Source of the DNA: JAWXBA01 sp048499805
GTDB lineage: Bacteria > Gemmatimonadota > Gemmatimonadetes > Gemmatimonadales > GWC2-71-9
DNA length: 64,000 nucleotides
Reading direction: 5' to 3'
Assembly: GCA_048499805.1 (NCBI GenBank)
Contig: JASNZF010000002.1
Span: forward strand, 310,001-374,000
In this document: positions 8,437 to 14,945 of the stretch, piece by piece
How the letters are laid out: every line of letters starts with the position of its first letter
Numbering within the stretch: position 1 is the first letter of the stretch
Notes under the pieces: generated by a model
The model's database searches: none
What the model was told of the DNA's origin: nothing
The model's input: the letters and a program-made list of their open reading frames with translations, nothing else
Made by a program: the position numbers and the translations under genes

Positions 8437-9717
8437 ATGTCCACCATCATCGAAGTCCACGCCCGAGAGATCATCGACAGTCGCGGCAACCCCACTGTGG
8501 AGGCCGAGGTTGTCCTGGCCAGCGGTGCGCGGGGGAGGGCGGCGGTGCCGAGTGGTGCCTCCACCGGCGAGCACGAGGCGGCCGAGCTGCGGGACGGCGA
8601 TCCCGAGCGCTACGGCGGGAAGGGGGTCCTCGATGCGGTTCGCAACGTCAACGAGGTGCTGGGTCCCCGCCTGGAGGGGATCGATGCCACCGAGCAGATG
8701 CTGGTGGACGCCGAGATGATGGACGCCGATGGCACTGCCAACAAGGGCAAGCTCGGCGCCAATGCCCTCCTCGCGGTGTCGATGGCGGTGGCGCGGGCGG
8801 CCGCGGAGAATTCCGGGTTGCCCCTCTACCGCTACCTCGGGGGACCGATGGCCCGGGTGATGCCGGTGCCGCTCATGAACATCCTCAACGGCGGGGCCCA
8901 CGCCAACAACAACGTCGACGCCCAGGAGTTCATGGTCGTGCCGATCGGGGCCGAGCGCTTCGAGGATGCGCTGCGGATGGGGATCGAGACCTTCCACGCG
9001 CTGAAGAAGGTCCTGACCCGGATGGGGCTGAGCACCGCGGTGGGTGATGAGGGCGGCTTCGCGCCGATGCTCCCGAGCAACGAGGCGGCGCTCGACGTGC
9101 TCATGGAGGCAATGCAGGCCGCCGGGTACGAGCCCGGGAAGGATCTCGCGATTGCCCTCGACGTCGCGGCCAGCGAACTGCACGACAATGGCGAGTACGT
9201 CTTCAAGAAGGGCGACAAGAGCCGGCGGGATGCCGCGGCAATGGTCGAGCTGTACACCTCGTGGGTGGATCGCTACCCGATCGTGTCGATCGAGGACGGG
9301 CTCGACGAGAACGACTGGGCGGGCTGGGCGCTGCTCACCGAGAAGCTGGGCGATCGCTGCCAGCTGGTTGGCGACGATCTGTTCGTCACCAATGTGGACC
9401 GCCTGGGGCGGGGCATCGTCGAGGACACCGCCAACGCGATCCTGGTCAAGGTCAACCAGATCGGGACGCTGTCCGAGACGCTCCAGTGCATCGAGCTGGC
9501 CAAGGGATCGAGTTACGGGGTGGTGATCTCCCATCGATCCGGCGAGACCGAGGACACCTTCATCGCCGACTTGGCGGTGGCCACGGGGGCGGGGCAGATC
9601 AAGACCGGCAGCGCCAGCCGCACCGACCGGGTGGCCAAGTACAACCAGCTGTTGCGGATCGCCGAGGAGCTGGGAGAGCTGGCCCACTATCCGGGACAGG
9701 ATTTGTACCCGCTGTGA
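8437..9717 (+). CDS. eno: Enolase
   Basis: Enolase is the glycolytic Mg-dependent enzyme converting 2-phosphoglycerate to phosphoenolpyruvate. All family signatures are visible: REIIDSRGNPTVE at the N-terminus, PSGASTGEHEA, the lid and metal residues in SIEDGLDENDW and GDDLFVTN, and the C-terminal SHRSGETEDTFIADLAVA. Length is 426 aa, typical. It starts with an ATG shortly after heptamer element B. Its stop overlaps the GTG of the ftsB-like gene, an arrangement common in bacteria (eno-ftsB). Confidence 0.98.
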   Translation: MSTIIEVHAREIIDSRGNPTVEAEVVLASGARGRAAVPSGASTGEHEAAELRDGDPERYGGKGVLDAVRNVNEVLGPRLEGIDATEQMLVDAEMMDADGTANKGKLGANALLAVSMAVARAAAENSGLPLYRYLGGPMARVMPVPLMNILNGGAHANNNVDAQEFMVVPIGAERFEDALRMGIETFHALKKVLTRMGLSTAVGDEGGFAPMLPSNEAALDVLMEAMQAAGYEPGKDLAIALDVAASELHDNGEYVFKKGDKSRRDAAAMVELYTSWVDRYPIVSIEDGLDENDWAGWALLTEKLGDRCQLVGDDLFVTNVDRLGRGIVEDTANAILVKVNQIGTLSETLQCIELAKGSSYGVVISHRSGETEDTFIADLAVATGAGQIKTGSASRTDRVAKYNQLLRIAEELGELAHYPGQDLYPL

Positions 9718-10010
9718 CCACCGGCCGCTGGGTGGCGCTGGTCATCCTCGTCCTGGCACTCGGATTCGGGGTCATGGGCGGGGAGTACAGCATCCTCGAT
9801 GTTCGGAAGCTCCGGCAGGTCGCGGCGGTGGAGCGGGACAGCGTGGCGGTGCTGGAGCGGGTGGTCGACTCGCTGGACCGGGAGCTCAAGGCGATCCTCA
9901 CCGACCCGGCGGTGCAGGAGCGGATCGCCCGGGAGCAGTGGGGGATGCTGCGCGAGGGGGAGTTCGTCTACCGGGTCCAGCGGGAGGAGGCCGGTCCGGG
10001 TCGTCCTTGA
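9714..10010 (+). CDS. ftsB: FtsB-like septum formation initiator protein
   Basis: This is a small bitopic division protein: a 98-residue chain with one N-terminal membrane segment (about residues 6-25) followed by a coiled coil (VAAVERDSVAVLERVVDSLDREL). A conserved tail, PAVQERIAREQWGMLREGE, matches the end of the FtsB/DivIC domain (ARE...M...GE). It starts with GTG overlapping the eno stop. FtsB works with FtsL and FtsQ in the divisome. Sequence conservation in this family is low, so the assignment relies on topology, tail motif and position after eno. Confidence 0.85.
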   Translation: MTTGRWVALVILVLALGFGVMGGEYSILDVRKLRQVAAVERDSVAVLERVVDSLDRELKAILTDPAVQERIAREQWGMLREGEFVYRVQREEAGPGRP

Positions 10011-10049
10011 GCCGGAAGGCCCGGACCGATACATTTCAGGGCTGTACTT

Positions 10050-10090
10050 GGCAGGGTAGCTCAGCTGGTTAGAGCACGGCACTCATAATG
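10050..10090 (+). pseudogene. 5' half of the host tRNA-Met gene, cut by element integration
   Basis: The sequence matches the first 41 bases of an elongator tRNA-Met: acceptor strand, D arm, 5' anticodon stem CGGCA and loop CTCATAA plus TG. It then runs into unrelated sequence. The missing part (TGCCG stem strand, T arm, acceptor strand) is at 20428-20469, where TGCCG complements CGGCA exactly. After the cut, GGCAC...GTGCC followed by TCATTTTT could form a terminator-like hairpin. The truncated RNA cannot be a working tRNA. Confidence 0.85.
10082..10090 (+). other. attL core (CTCATAATG)
   Basis: This is the left 9-base repeat of the element. It covers the 7-base anticodon loop CTCATAA, the usual overlap region for tyrosine integrases that use the anticodon-loop sublocation of tRNA genes. 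Joining attL and attR across the core restores the host anticodon stem-loop CGGCA-CTCATAA-TGCCG. Confidence 0.85.
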
Positions 10091-10170
10091 ACGTGCCTCA
10101 TTTTTGGACGGGTTCTCAACTCTTGTATTCACAATGGGTTGCCCTTAGGTTGATCGCCCCGGTGCTTGGT

Positions 10171-10190
10171 ATGTACCACCGGCTGTACCA
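10171..10190 (+). other. Left integrase arm-type repeat pair
   Basis: ATGTACCACC, three bases, then TGTACCA. The same arrangement in the same orientation occurs near the right end (20322-20341), differing only in the three-base spacer. Paired short direct repeats at both ends of an element next to its integrase gene fit arm-type binding sites of the integrase or excisionase. This role is inferred. Confidence 0.6.
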
Positions 10191-10201
10191 TTGCAGTGCT
10201 T

Positions 10202-10275
10202 GGCAGGGTAGCTCAGCTGGTTAGAGCACCACACTCATAATGTGGGGGTCGCGGGTTCGAGTCCCGCCCCTGCTA
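10202..10275 (+). tRNA. tRNA-Met (CAT), element-borne replacement copy
   Basis: A complete 74-base cloverleaf: acceptor GGCAGGG pairing with CCCTGCT (G-T at 1-72), D arm, anticodon stem CCACA/TGTGG around CTCATAA, T arm GCGGG-TTCGAGT-CCCGC and discriminator A. Outside the anticodon stem it is identical to the split host tRNA. Two stem pairs are exchanged in a compensatory way (host CGGCA/TGCCG). The body matches elongator tRNA-Met rather than initiator or tRNA-Ile2. It must supply Met-tRNA function lost when the host gene was cut, unless other copies exist elsewhere. Confidence 0.92.
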
Positions 10276-10283
10276 TTCCCAAG

Positions 10284-10311
10284 AAGCCCCTATCCCTCCG
10301 GACGGGGCTTT
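10284..10311 (+). terminator. Intrinsic terminator after tRNA-Met
   Basis: AAGCCCC (10284-10290) pairs with GGGGCTT (10304-10310), with a 13-base loop and a short T run. It sits nine bases after the tRNA 3' end. It may also stop leftward integrase transcription on the other strand. Just after it, the 12-base motif containing GGACTTTCG is repeated twice in tandem (about 10360-10385) without a clear role. The rest of 10312-10459 shows no gene. Confidence 0.6.
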
Positions 10312-10459
10312 GATGTTCTCCACCCGATGTATCCCCCGATCCTGCCCCGGAATCGGGCCGGACTTTCGCCCGGACTTTCGGCCGGTTGTTTCTGGACTTC
10401 TGGCGCCCTGTCATGGGCTATTCCCAGGACTATCCCTGAAAACAGTCCAGCTCCGCCCG

Positions 10460-11581
10460 CTAGGCTCCCGTCGATTCGCCTGAACGCCGAGCTATGTCTT
10501 GGACGGCAGCGATCCGTTCCCAATCGATCATCTCCTGCTCGGTGGGCTGGAATCGCCCGTATACCCGAACTGCCATTGTGGTATCCGCGTGCCCCAATTG
10601 TCGAGCCACGACCTCGAACGAGGCCCCTGCCCGAACTGCACGGACAGCGTAGGTATGTCGAGCATCCTTTAGCTGATAGTCCTCAATGTCCAACGCCTTG
10701 CAGGCTTCTCGATGCTTGTCGCTAGCTGTCCATCGATTGATACCTGGGAATACAGGGGCGTTTGGCGTGAAGAGGGAGATGTGGCGTTCGACTGTCGGCC
10801 AAGCCCAGTCAGCCACTTTGGCGATTCTCTCACGGGCGTGCGTTTTGGTGCCCTTGGCCCAGATTTCACGGCGTACCGTATCAAAGTGACGACGCTTCAG
10901 ACCGATGGCGACTGAGACCTCCATCCCAGTACCATGCAGAAGCGCCGAGATCACATTGTAGGGACGGGGAAGCGCCTCGACCAGCCTCAAAACCTCCTCA
11001 TGTTCCAGGTACCGCATTCTCGGCTTGGCGGGCGGAGGTGCCTTCACCTCTCGCATTGGATTGCGTTCCAGCACCCCCACCGACTTGAGGTATTCGCAGA
11101 AGCCGGAGAGAGCGGCGTGATACTTTCTCTTGGTCGATCTTCCGACGCGGCGCGAGGACAACCATCCAAGTATCCTCTCGTGGGTTAGCGCCGACCGGGG
11201 AAACCGCTTCCCCTCAGGCAACAGTGACCGTACGTAGAGCCTGTAGTGGTCTCTTGTGTCGGGCGCTTTGTGTGCGGCGACTACCCGCAACCAGTCCTCT
11301 ACGTAGCTCTCCAGGTCAACATCTGACAGGCGTTGCCGGAGCCCATCGAGGGTTCCCGTGGTGTACGCGTCGAAAAGCTCAGGGACGCTTAGAGCACGCT
11401 CAGCGATGGGACTCAGGAACTCCCAGCAGCGTTTGCCACTCGGGCCGAGGTCGTCAATCATCCTCCCCATCGCCTTGGCAACAGCCTTGTCGCGCGTTCC
11501 CGTGGTTCGCTTGGTCCAGATACCGCCGCGAGTTGGGATGCTCACGAACCAAGTGCGCCCCCGAAGGATGATGCTGCTCAT
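10460..11581 (-). CDS. int: Tyrosine recombinase / integrase with altered catalytic residues
   Basis: This is the element's integrase, 373 aa. An N-terminal arm-binding region and a SAM-like core-binding domain (about residues 64-180) precede the catalytic domain (190-350). Conserved features are Lys246 in GTKTHAR, Arg308-His309 in KDARHTYA, LGH with His331, and the nucleophile Tyr341 in VYGRF. The box I Arg (normally TGxR.SE) is Glu221 here (HGTGMEVSV), read directly from GAG. The first His of HxxR is Lys305. It lies next to the tRNA and att site and overlaps the excisionase-like gene by ATGA. The altered box could mean a divergent active-site arrangement or loss of activity. Confidence 0.85.
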   Translation of the reverse strand: MSSIILRGRTWFVSIPTRGGIWTKRTTGTRDKAVAKAMGRMIDDLGPSGKRCWEFLSPIAERALSVPELFDAYTTGTLDGLRQRLSDVDLESYVEDWLRVVAAHKAPDTRDHYRLYVRSLLPEGKRFPRSALTHERILGWLSSRRVGRSTKRKYHAALSGFCEYLKSVGVLERNPMREVKAPPPAKPRMRYLEHEEVLRLVEALPRPYNVISALLHGTGMEVSVAIGLKRRHFDTVRREIWAKGTKTHARERIAKVADWAWPTVERHISLFTPNAPVFPGINRWTASDKHREACKALDIEDYQLKDARHTYAVRAVRAGASFEVVARQLGHADTTMAVRVYGRFQPTEQEMIDWERIAAVQDIARRSGESTGA

Positions 11582-11799
11582 GTACCGACCCGGGGCTTAG
11601 GATGGGCTAGGTGTTGGTTGGCATGGGCGACCAAGTCGCAGCGGCGGTACCGACGACTCCGACCAAGGCGGACGAACGGAATGCCGCTCCCATACAGCCA
11701 GCTGGGGGACATCTTGAGGAATCGGGCAGCACCCTTGACCGAGAGGAACTCGTCAGGGCTATTGCCTTCGGAATCGGGATTGGGCATATTTGAGGGCAT
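11578..11799 (-). CDS. Excisionase-like helix-turn-helix protein
   Basis: A 73-residue protein with a winged-HTH (MerR/AlpA/excisionase type) signature: EFLSVKGAARFLKMSPSWLY, then a wing-like GIPFVRLGRSRRYRRCDLVAH. Its TGA overlaps the integrase ATG, so the two are translationally coupled. Such proteins bend attachment-site DNA and direct excision, or regulate the integrase. An in-frame second Met lies four residues in. The role is inferred from fold and position. Confidence 0.78.
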   Translation of the reverse strand: MPSNMPNPDSEGNSPDEFLSVKGAARFLKMSPSWLYGSGIPFVRLGRSRRYRRCDLVAHANQHLAHPKPRVGT

Positions 11800-11852
11800 A
11801 AGGGCTCGGCTCCGGAGGGACTTAGTTCCCCCCTGGTGGTTGACGTCTCTGG

Positions 11853-11893
11853 CGAGTTGCTTGTGTCCCCTCCAAGGTCACGCAAGCAACTCG
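11853..11893. repeat. 11-bp inverted repeat
   Basis: CGAGTTGCTTG (11853-11863) and CAAGCAACTCG (11883-11893) are perfect inverted copies separated by 19 bases. They lie in the short spacer between the small acidic gene and the excisionase-like gene of the leftward operon. No T run follows on the minus strand. It could be an mRNA hairpin, a processing site or a regulator-binding site. Confidence 0.6.
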
Positions 11894-11901
11894 TTTCGCT
11901 T

Positions 11902-12051
11902 TCACTCGGTCTCGTCGTCCTCGTCCTCTTCGTCGTCTACTGAGTTTGCATCGAGGCCCAACACCTCCCCGATGGAATCGTAGACTTCTTCCAGCTTCGC
12001 CCGATACTCGGCGTTCTCCAACTCAAGCTCCGCCTTGGTCGCCTGTCCCAT
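11902..12051 (-). CDS. Small acidic protein (49 aa)
   Basis: The predicted peptide begins MGQATKAELELEN and is a charged amphipathic helix. It ends in a run of Asp and Glu (VDDEEDEDDETE). The ATG is preceded at a good distance by a very strong ribosome site, AAAGGAGGTGA, which is the main support for translation. It lies within the leftward control operon between two HTH genes. Small acidic proteins in phages and elements can act as anti-repressors or DNA mimics, but no function can be assigned here. Confidence 0.7.
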   Translation of the reverse strand: MGQATKAELELENAEYRAKLEEVYDSIGEVLGLDANSVDDEEDEDDETE

Positions 12052-12072
12052 GTTCTTCACCTCCTTTCGCAT

Positions 12073-12372
12073 TTAGACTTCGCCTACCAAACGCCGTCCA
12101 TTTTCCGCGGCAAACTTGCGGAGCCTGGAAACCCGGATCATAGAAACCCCATCCACCTCGTCTGCGAGTAGCCTCCGTGCCTTCACCCACTGGAATACAG
12201 CGACCCGGGAGACTGGGGGGTCGAACATTACGGCGGCCTCAGCTTGGGAGACGAATCCGTTTGCTGGGACAAGGCGGGTATAGGTCCGTCCTCGCAAATT
12301 CATTTCGAACTCAAAGCCTCCATCAGGGGTCGGAAACGCCTCAAGGCTGTCTTCGGGGCGAGAGTATGCCAT
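12073..12372 (-). CDS. HTH DNA-binding protein, probable element regulator
   Basis: 99 residues. The N-terminal half is a short beta-rich segment (FEFEMNLRGRTYTRLV). The C-terminal half resembles a MerR/excisionase-type HTH: FVSQAEAAVMFDP...VAVFQWVKARRLLADEV, a wing and LRKFAAENGRRL. The ATG is preceded by TAGGAAG. It is the first gene of the leftward operon, and a palindrome at 12392-12412 lies 20 bases upstream, suggesting autoregulation. It could be a repressor or a second excisionase-like factor. Confidence 0.6.
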   Translation of the reverse strand: MAYSRPEDSLEAFPTPDGGFEFEMNLRGRTYTRLVPANGFVSQAEAAVMFDPPVSRVAVFQWVKARRLLADEVDGVSMIRVSRLRKFAAENGRRLVGEV

Positions 12373-12391
12373 GGCTTCCTAGGGTGGGGGA

Positions 12392-12412
12392 ACTTAACGG
12401 CACCCGTTAAGT
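12392..12412. promoter_or_regulatory. Palindromic operator candidate
   Basis: ACTTAACGG, three bases (CAC), then CCGTTAAGT: a perfect 9-bp palindrome placed between the divergent HTH gene and the cargo genes, just upstream of the HTH start. The A/T-rich ends stand out from the surroundings. It is a natural site for a dimeric regulator. The remaining 12413-12633 holds no convincing gene; a run of nine C residues (12608-12616) lies just before the next start. Confidence 0.55.
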
Positions 12413-12633
12413 AACTTAGCAGAGATGGTAAAGAGCGCAAGTCTCCCCCGTTCGTGACCCCCCATGGGCCGAGTTGCATGAGCTCACCCCGGCGGATTGC
12501 GTCTGGGAGAAGCCGGAGGTAGCGCGCTAAGCGCTCCAGATCACGGAGCTCCTCGGCTTGCGAAGGGCTCAATTCTGGCCGATGTTCCACCCGACCTAGC
12601 TGTGACGCCCCCCCCCGGCCCATAGGACTGAGC

Positions 12634-13569
12634 ATGAATGCCTCCGCCAAGAATAGCTCTGAGGCTGCTGAGGTGCGCATTGAGGTGCGGTATCGCGGAA
12701 AGGCTGTCGATAGTGGGCGAATGTCTGCGGTTGACCTCGGCCCGGCAATCTTTGGGCTGGGGAAGGCGGTGGAGGAAACAGGTCGCATCCTCTATGGACC
12801 TGAGGCAATGGTCCGAGTGGAGGTTGAAGCTCATTTTCGGGCCGCTTCCTTCGGCCTGGATTGCTACGCGGTTAGTGAGTCTGCGGACTTGCTACTCGGG
12901 CTCTCGTGGGAGCAGATCGGTGTGATCGTCGCAGTTCTGGGATTCAACGTTCGGGAGGGAATCAAAGATGTCCTCGGCCTGCTCCGACGGCAGAACCGCC
13001 GTGCGATTGAGAATGTGGTTATCAATGGAGACGTCGTAACTTTCAACTTCCATGGTGATGCGCCAGACCAACTCACCCTAAAGGAGTACCGCACGCTGAC
13101 CGACTCCGAGGTCCGTGGAGGCCTGCGCGCGATGCTGTCACCTCTGGAGCGGGAAGGGGTCGACAGTGTTGAGCTGAAAGCGGACGGTGCGGAACCAGTA
13201 TTGGTTGGCAAGGAAGACATGCTTCTGTTTGAAGCACCAGCGGGACCCATAGTGGATCAGGCCGTCTCGGTTGACACGGGAAGGGCCGTCCTAGAAGTTG
13301 TTGGCCCGATCTTCAAAGCAGACAACATGTGGCTCTTTTCCCAGGGTGGCAGTGAATTCAAGGCAAACATCGCCGATCGGAATTTTCTCCGCGAGGTTGG
13401 CTCCCATCGGCTACTATTTGGCGCCGGAGACGCCATCATCGCTGACGTCGAAACCACGACCAATCGGTCAAATGGACGGCTTTCGTATAGACGGAAGATC
13501 CTGAGGGTTCATAAGCACATCCAAGGCGACGGCAGTCACAACCAACTTGATATACTAGATGCTGATTAG
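12634..13569 (+). CDS. Uncharacterised island protein (311 aa)
   Basis: I do not recognise a characterised family. The protein starts with a beta-rich segment (VRIEVRYRGKAVDSGRMSAVDLGPAIFGLGKAVEE). A hydrophobic stretch follows at about 90-107 (LSWEQIGVIVAVLGF), then a basic region and an EREGVDSVELKADG segment. The layout recalls an uncharacterised family often met in genomic islands, but this is recollection only. The ATG (MNASAKN) follows AGGACT at a plausible distance. The base composition is clearly more A/T-rich than that of chromosomal neighbours, supporting transfer. It may be transcribed with the next gene, 74 bases downstream. Confidence 0.75.
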   Translation: MNASAKNSSEAAEVRIEVRYRGKAVDSGRMSAVDLGPAIFGLGKAVEETGRILYGPEAMVRVEVEAHFRAASFGLDCYAVSESADLLLGLSWEQIGVIVAVLGFNVREGIKDVLGLLRRQNRRAIENVVINGDVVTFNFHGDAPDQLTLKEYRTLTDSEVRGGLRAMLSPLEREGVDSVELKADGAEPVLVGKEDMLLFEAPAGPIVDQAVSVDTGRAVLEVVGPIFKADNMWLFSQGGSEFKANIADRNFLREVGSHRLLFGAGDAIIADVETTTNRSNGRLSYRRKILRVHKHIQGDGSHNQLDILDAD

Positions 13570-13643
13570 GGAGTCTCCTGGTCTGGTTGCCTTGGCAGCG
13601 CTGCCACAATCGACCGTGCGCCAAATGTGAAAAGAGGGCGTGC

Positions 13644-14630
13644 ATGACGACGATTGACCTGCAGCGAATGCCGCGAACGGAGTGGCACCGCATATCGTAC
13701 TTGCTTGGCCCAGCTATTCCCGATGTGCTGGGGCTCTCTGCAGAGTGGGTCCAGGAGAACTATCCGGCAAGAGATGCATTGGCGCTCTGTATTGAGTTTC
13801 TCAAGCAAGACTTGGTTGACGCGGTTCCAGCCGACCTTGATAGCCTTGGGCGACTCTGGTACTACCCTTGGGTCCAGGCCGAGTACGAGCTTGAGCTGTC
13901 GCTCGCGTACGCTCTCATGTCGTTACATCGAGCTGCATATGATCACCAGCGCAGAGGCCTGGAACTTGTTGCCGTTGGCTCGTACTTCATTTCGGAGCAT
14001 GTTACGGAGGAGCAGGCGCATGCGTGGCGCGGCGCGAAGGAACCGACACCATACCTAACGAGGGCGATAGATCGGTTGTCGCGCACCGGGTTCCCAGCGG
14101 AGTTGGAAAGGAAGATCGGTTGGGTGGGGAGGCTAAAGGATCAATATTGGGCTCTCTCCGACATCGCGCATGTCCGTGGGACTGAGAATGCCCTTGATGT
14201 GATTCAGCCGAGTACTGTCTATTTGGATGGCCTCCCCATGCCACTGCTCCACCCCAAGGCGCTAGCAAGAACGCTCGATTCATACAGGGTCGTTGCCCAG
14301 AATGTTGCCCTGCTGCTCGTGGCGACGAACCCTGTTCTTGCCCTACCCCTTCCGATGGACGAGAAGTTTGGGCTACACGGGCCTGTCTCGGGGTTCTTTC
14401 AGGAGTACTCAGTTGATCGATTGAGCAAGGTCATCGGCGAGCCTCTTTGGTCAGCGGTAAGCGCAGCAGCCGAGGCGGACCCCACTGCGAGCTCTCTGCG
14501 AGAATCGATTGAGAGTCTTCCGGACTTGACCGAAGCTGAGTTCAAGCAACAAGTCGAGGAGGAGCGCCTTACATGGGATGCTTCCAGTCGGCCGCCAGCT
14601 GATGGGCAAGCGGAGGAGGGGGGCGGGTGA
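13644..14630 (+). CDS. Uncharacterised island protein (328 aa), possibly HEPN-like helical
   Basis: This is a mostly alpha-helical soluble protein with no confident family. The segment SLHRAAYDHQRRGLELVAVG and the later YWALSDIAHVRGTEN recall helical bundles of HEPN/Abi-type proteins (a charged helix plus a distal His-x-Arg), but catalytic RxxxxH is not clearly present. The start is taken at the ATG at 13644 with AAAGAGGG upstream; an in-frame ATG at 13587 lacks such a site. It lies after the 311-aa gene and before the restriction-methylation gene, on the same strand, in A/T-richer DNA. A defence accessory role is speculative. Confidence 0.72.
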   Translation: MTTIDLQRMPRTEWHRISYLLGPAIPDVLGLSAEWVQENYPARDALALCIEFLKQDLVDAVPADLDSLGRLWYYPWVQAEYELELSLAYALMSLHRAAYDHQRRGLELVAVGSYFISEHVTEEQAHAWRGAKEPTPYLTRAIDRLSRTGFPAELERKIGWVGRLKDQYWALSDIAHVRGTENALDVIQPSTVYLDGLPMPLLHPKALARTLDSYRVVAQNVALLLVATNPVLALPLPMDEKFGLHGPVSGFFQEYSVDRLSKVIGEPLWSAVSAAAEADPTASSLRESIESLPDLTEAEFKQQVEEERLTWDASSRPPADGQAEEGGG

Positions 14631-14945
14631 AGGTGGTGTGCCCGACTGAAGCGGCCGCCCTGAAGTGCAAGAGTCTCAGTTGATGATGCCCCTCATGAAG
14701 AACGTCGGCACTTGCGAGAGGAAGTAGAGAATTGATGTGGCTGGCAAGCCCCTGGGGGCCCCACAGGGAGAGCAGCCCCAATGGCAGGGACCAAGGGACC
14801 AACGCGTGGTAGGCCGTTCGGCTTATGGCCAGGATTGCTCAATCACGAAAAGCACTAACTGTCTCAGGGCAAGACCCCGCGGCGCTGGCTGAGGGGCATC
14901 CGTACCAACTTCCACCTCCTTTGAGCTTCAGAGCGGGAATCATCT
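14631..14945. other. Noncoding spacer, 315 bases
   Basis: No reading frame with convincing composition, RNA gene or repeat is seen on either strand. It separates the unknown pair from the MmeI-like gene and probably holds that gene's promoter, but no clear -35/-10 pair can be picked out. Confidence 0.5.

Noticed and set aside
10234..10242. Third CTCATAATG copy as another attachment site (tandem element)
   Set aside because: It lies in an intact tRNA whose two anticodon-stem strands match each other. The outer halves match each other instead, so one element with an internal tRNA explains all three copies.
10202..10275. Initiator tRNA or tRNA-Ile2(CAU)
   Set aside because: The body matches elongator tRNA-Met. 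There is no initiator-type 1-72 mismatch with three G-C anticodon-stem pairs, and the D arm and anticodon stem do not follow the Ile2 pattern.
12420..12636. Minus-strand helical-looking peptide upstream of the 99-aa HTH gene
   Set aside because: It includes the stretch ELSPSQAEELRDLERLARYL and would overlap the palindrome and run out of frame into the HTH gene. There is no ribosome site and no stop that makes a sensible protein.
14569..14802. 77-residue minus-strand frame in the 14,631-14,945 spacer
   Set aside because: Low-complexity Leu/His/Pro composition, no ribosome site, and it overlaps the end of the coding region upstream.
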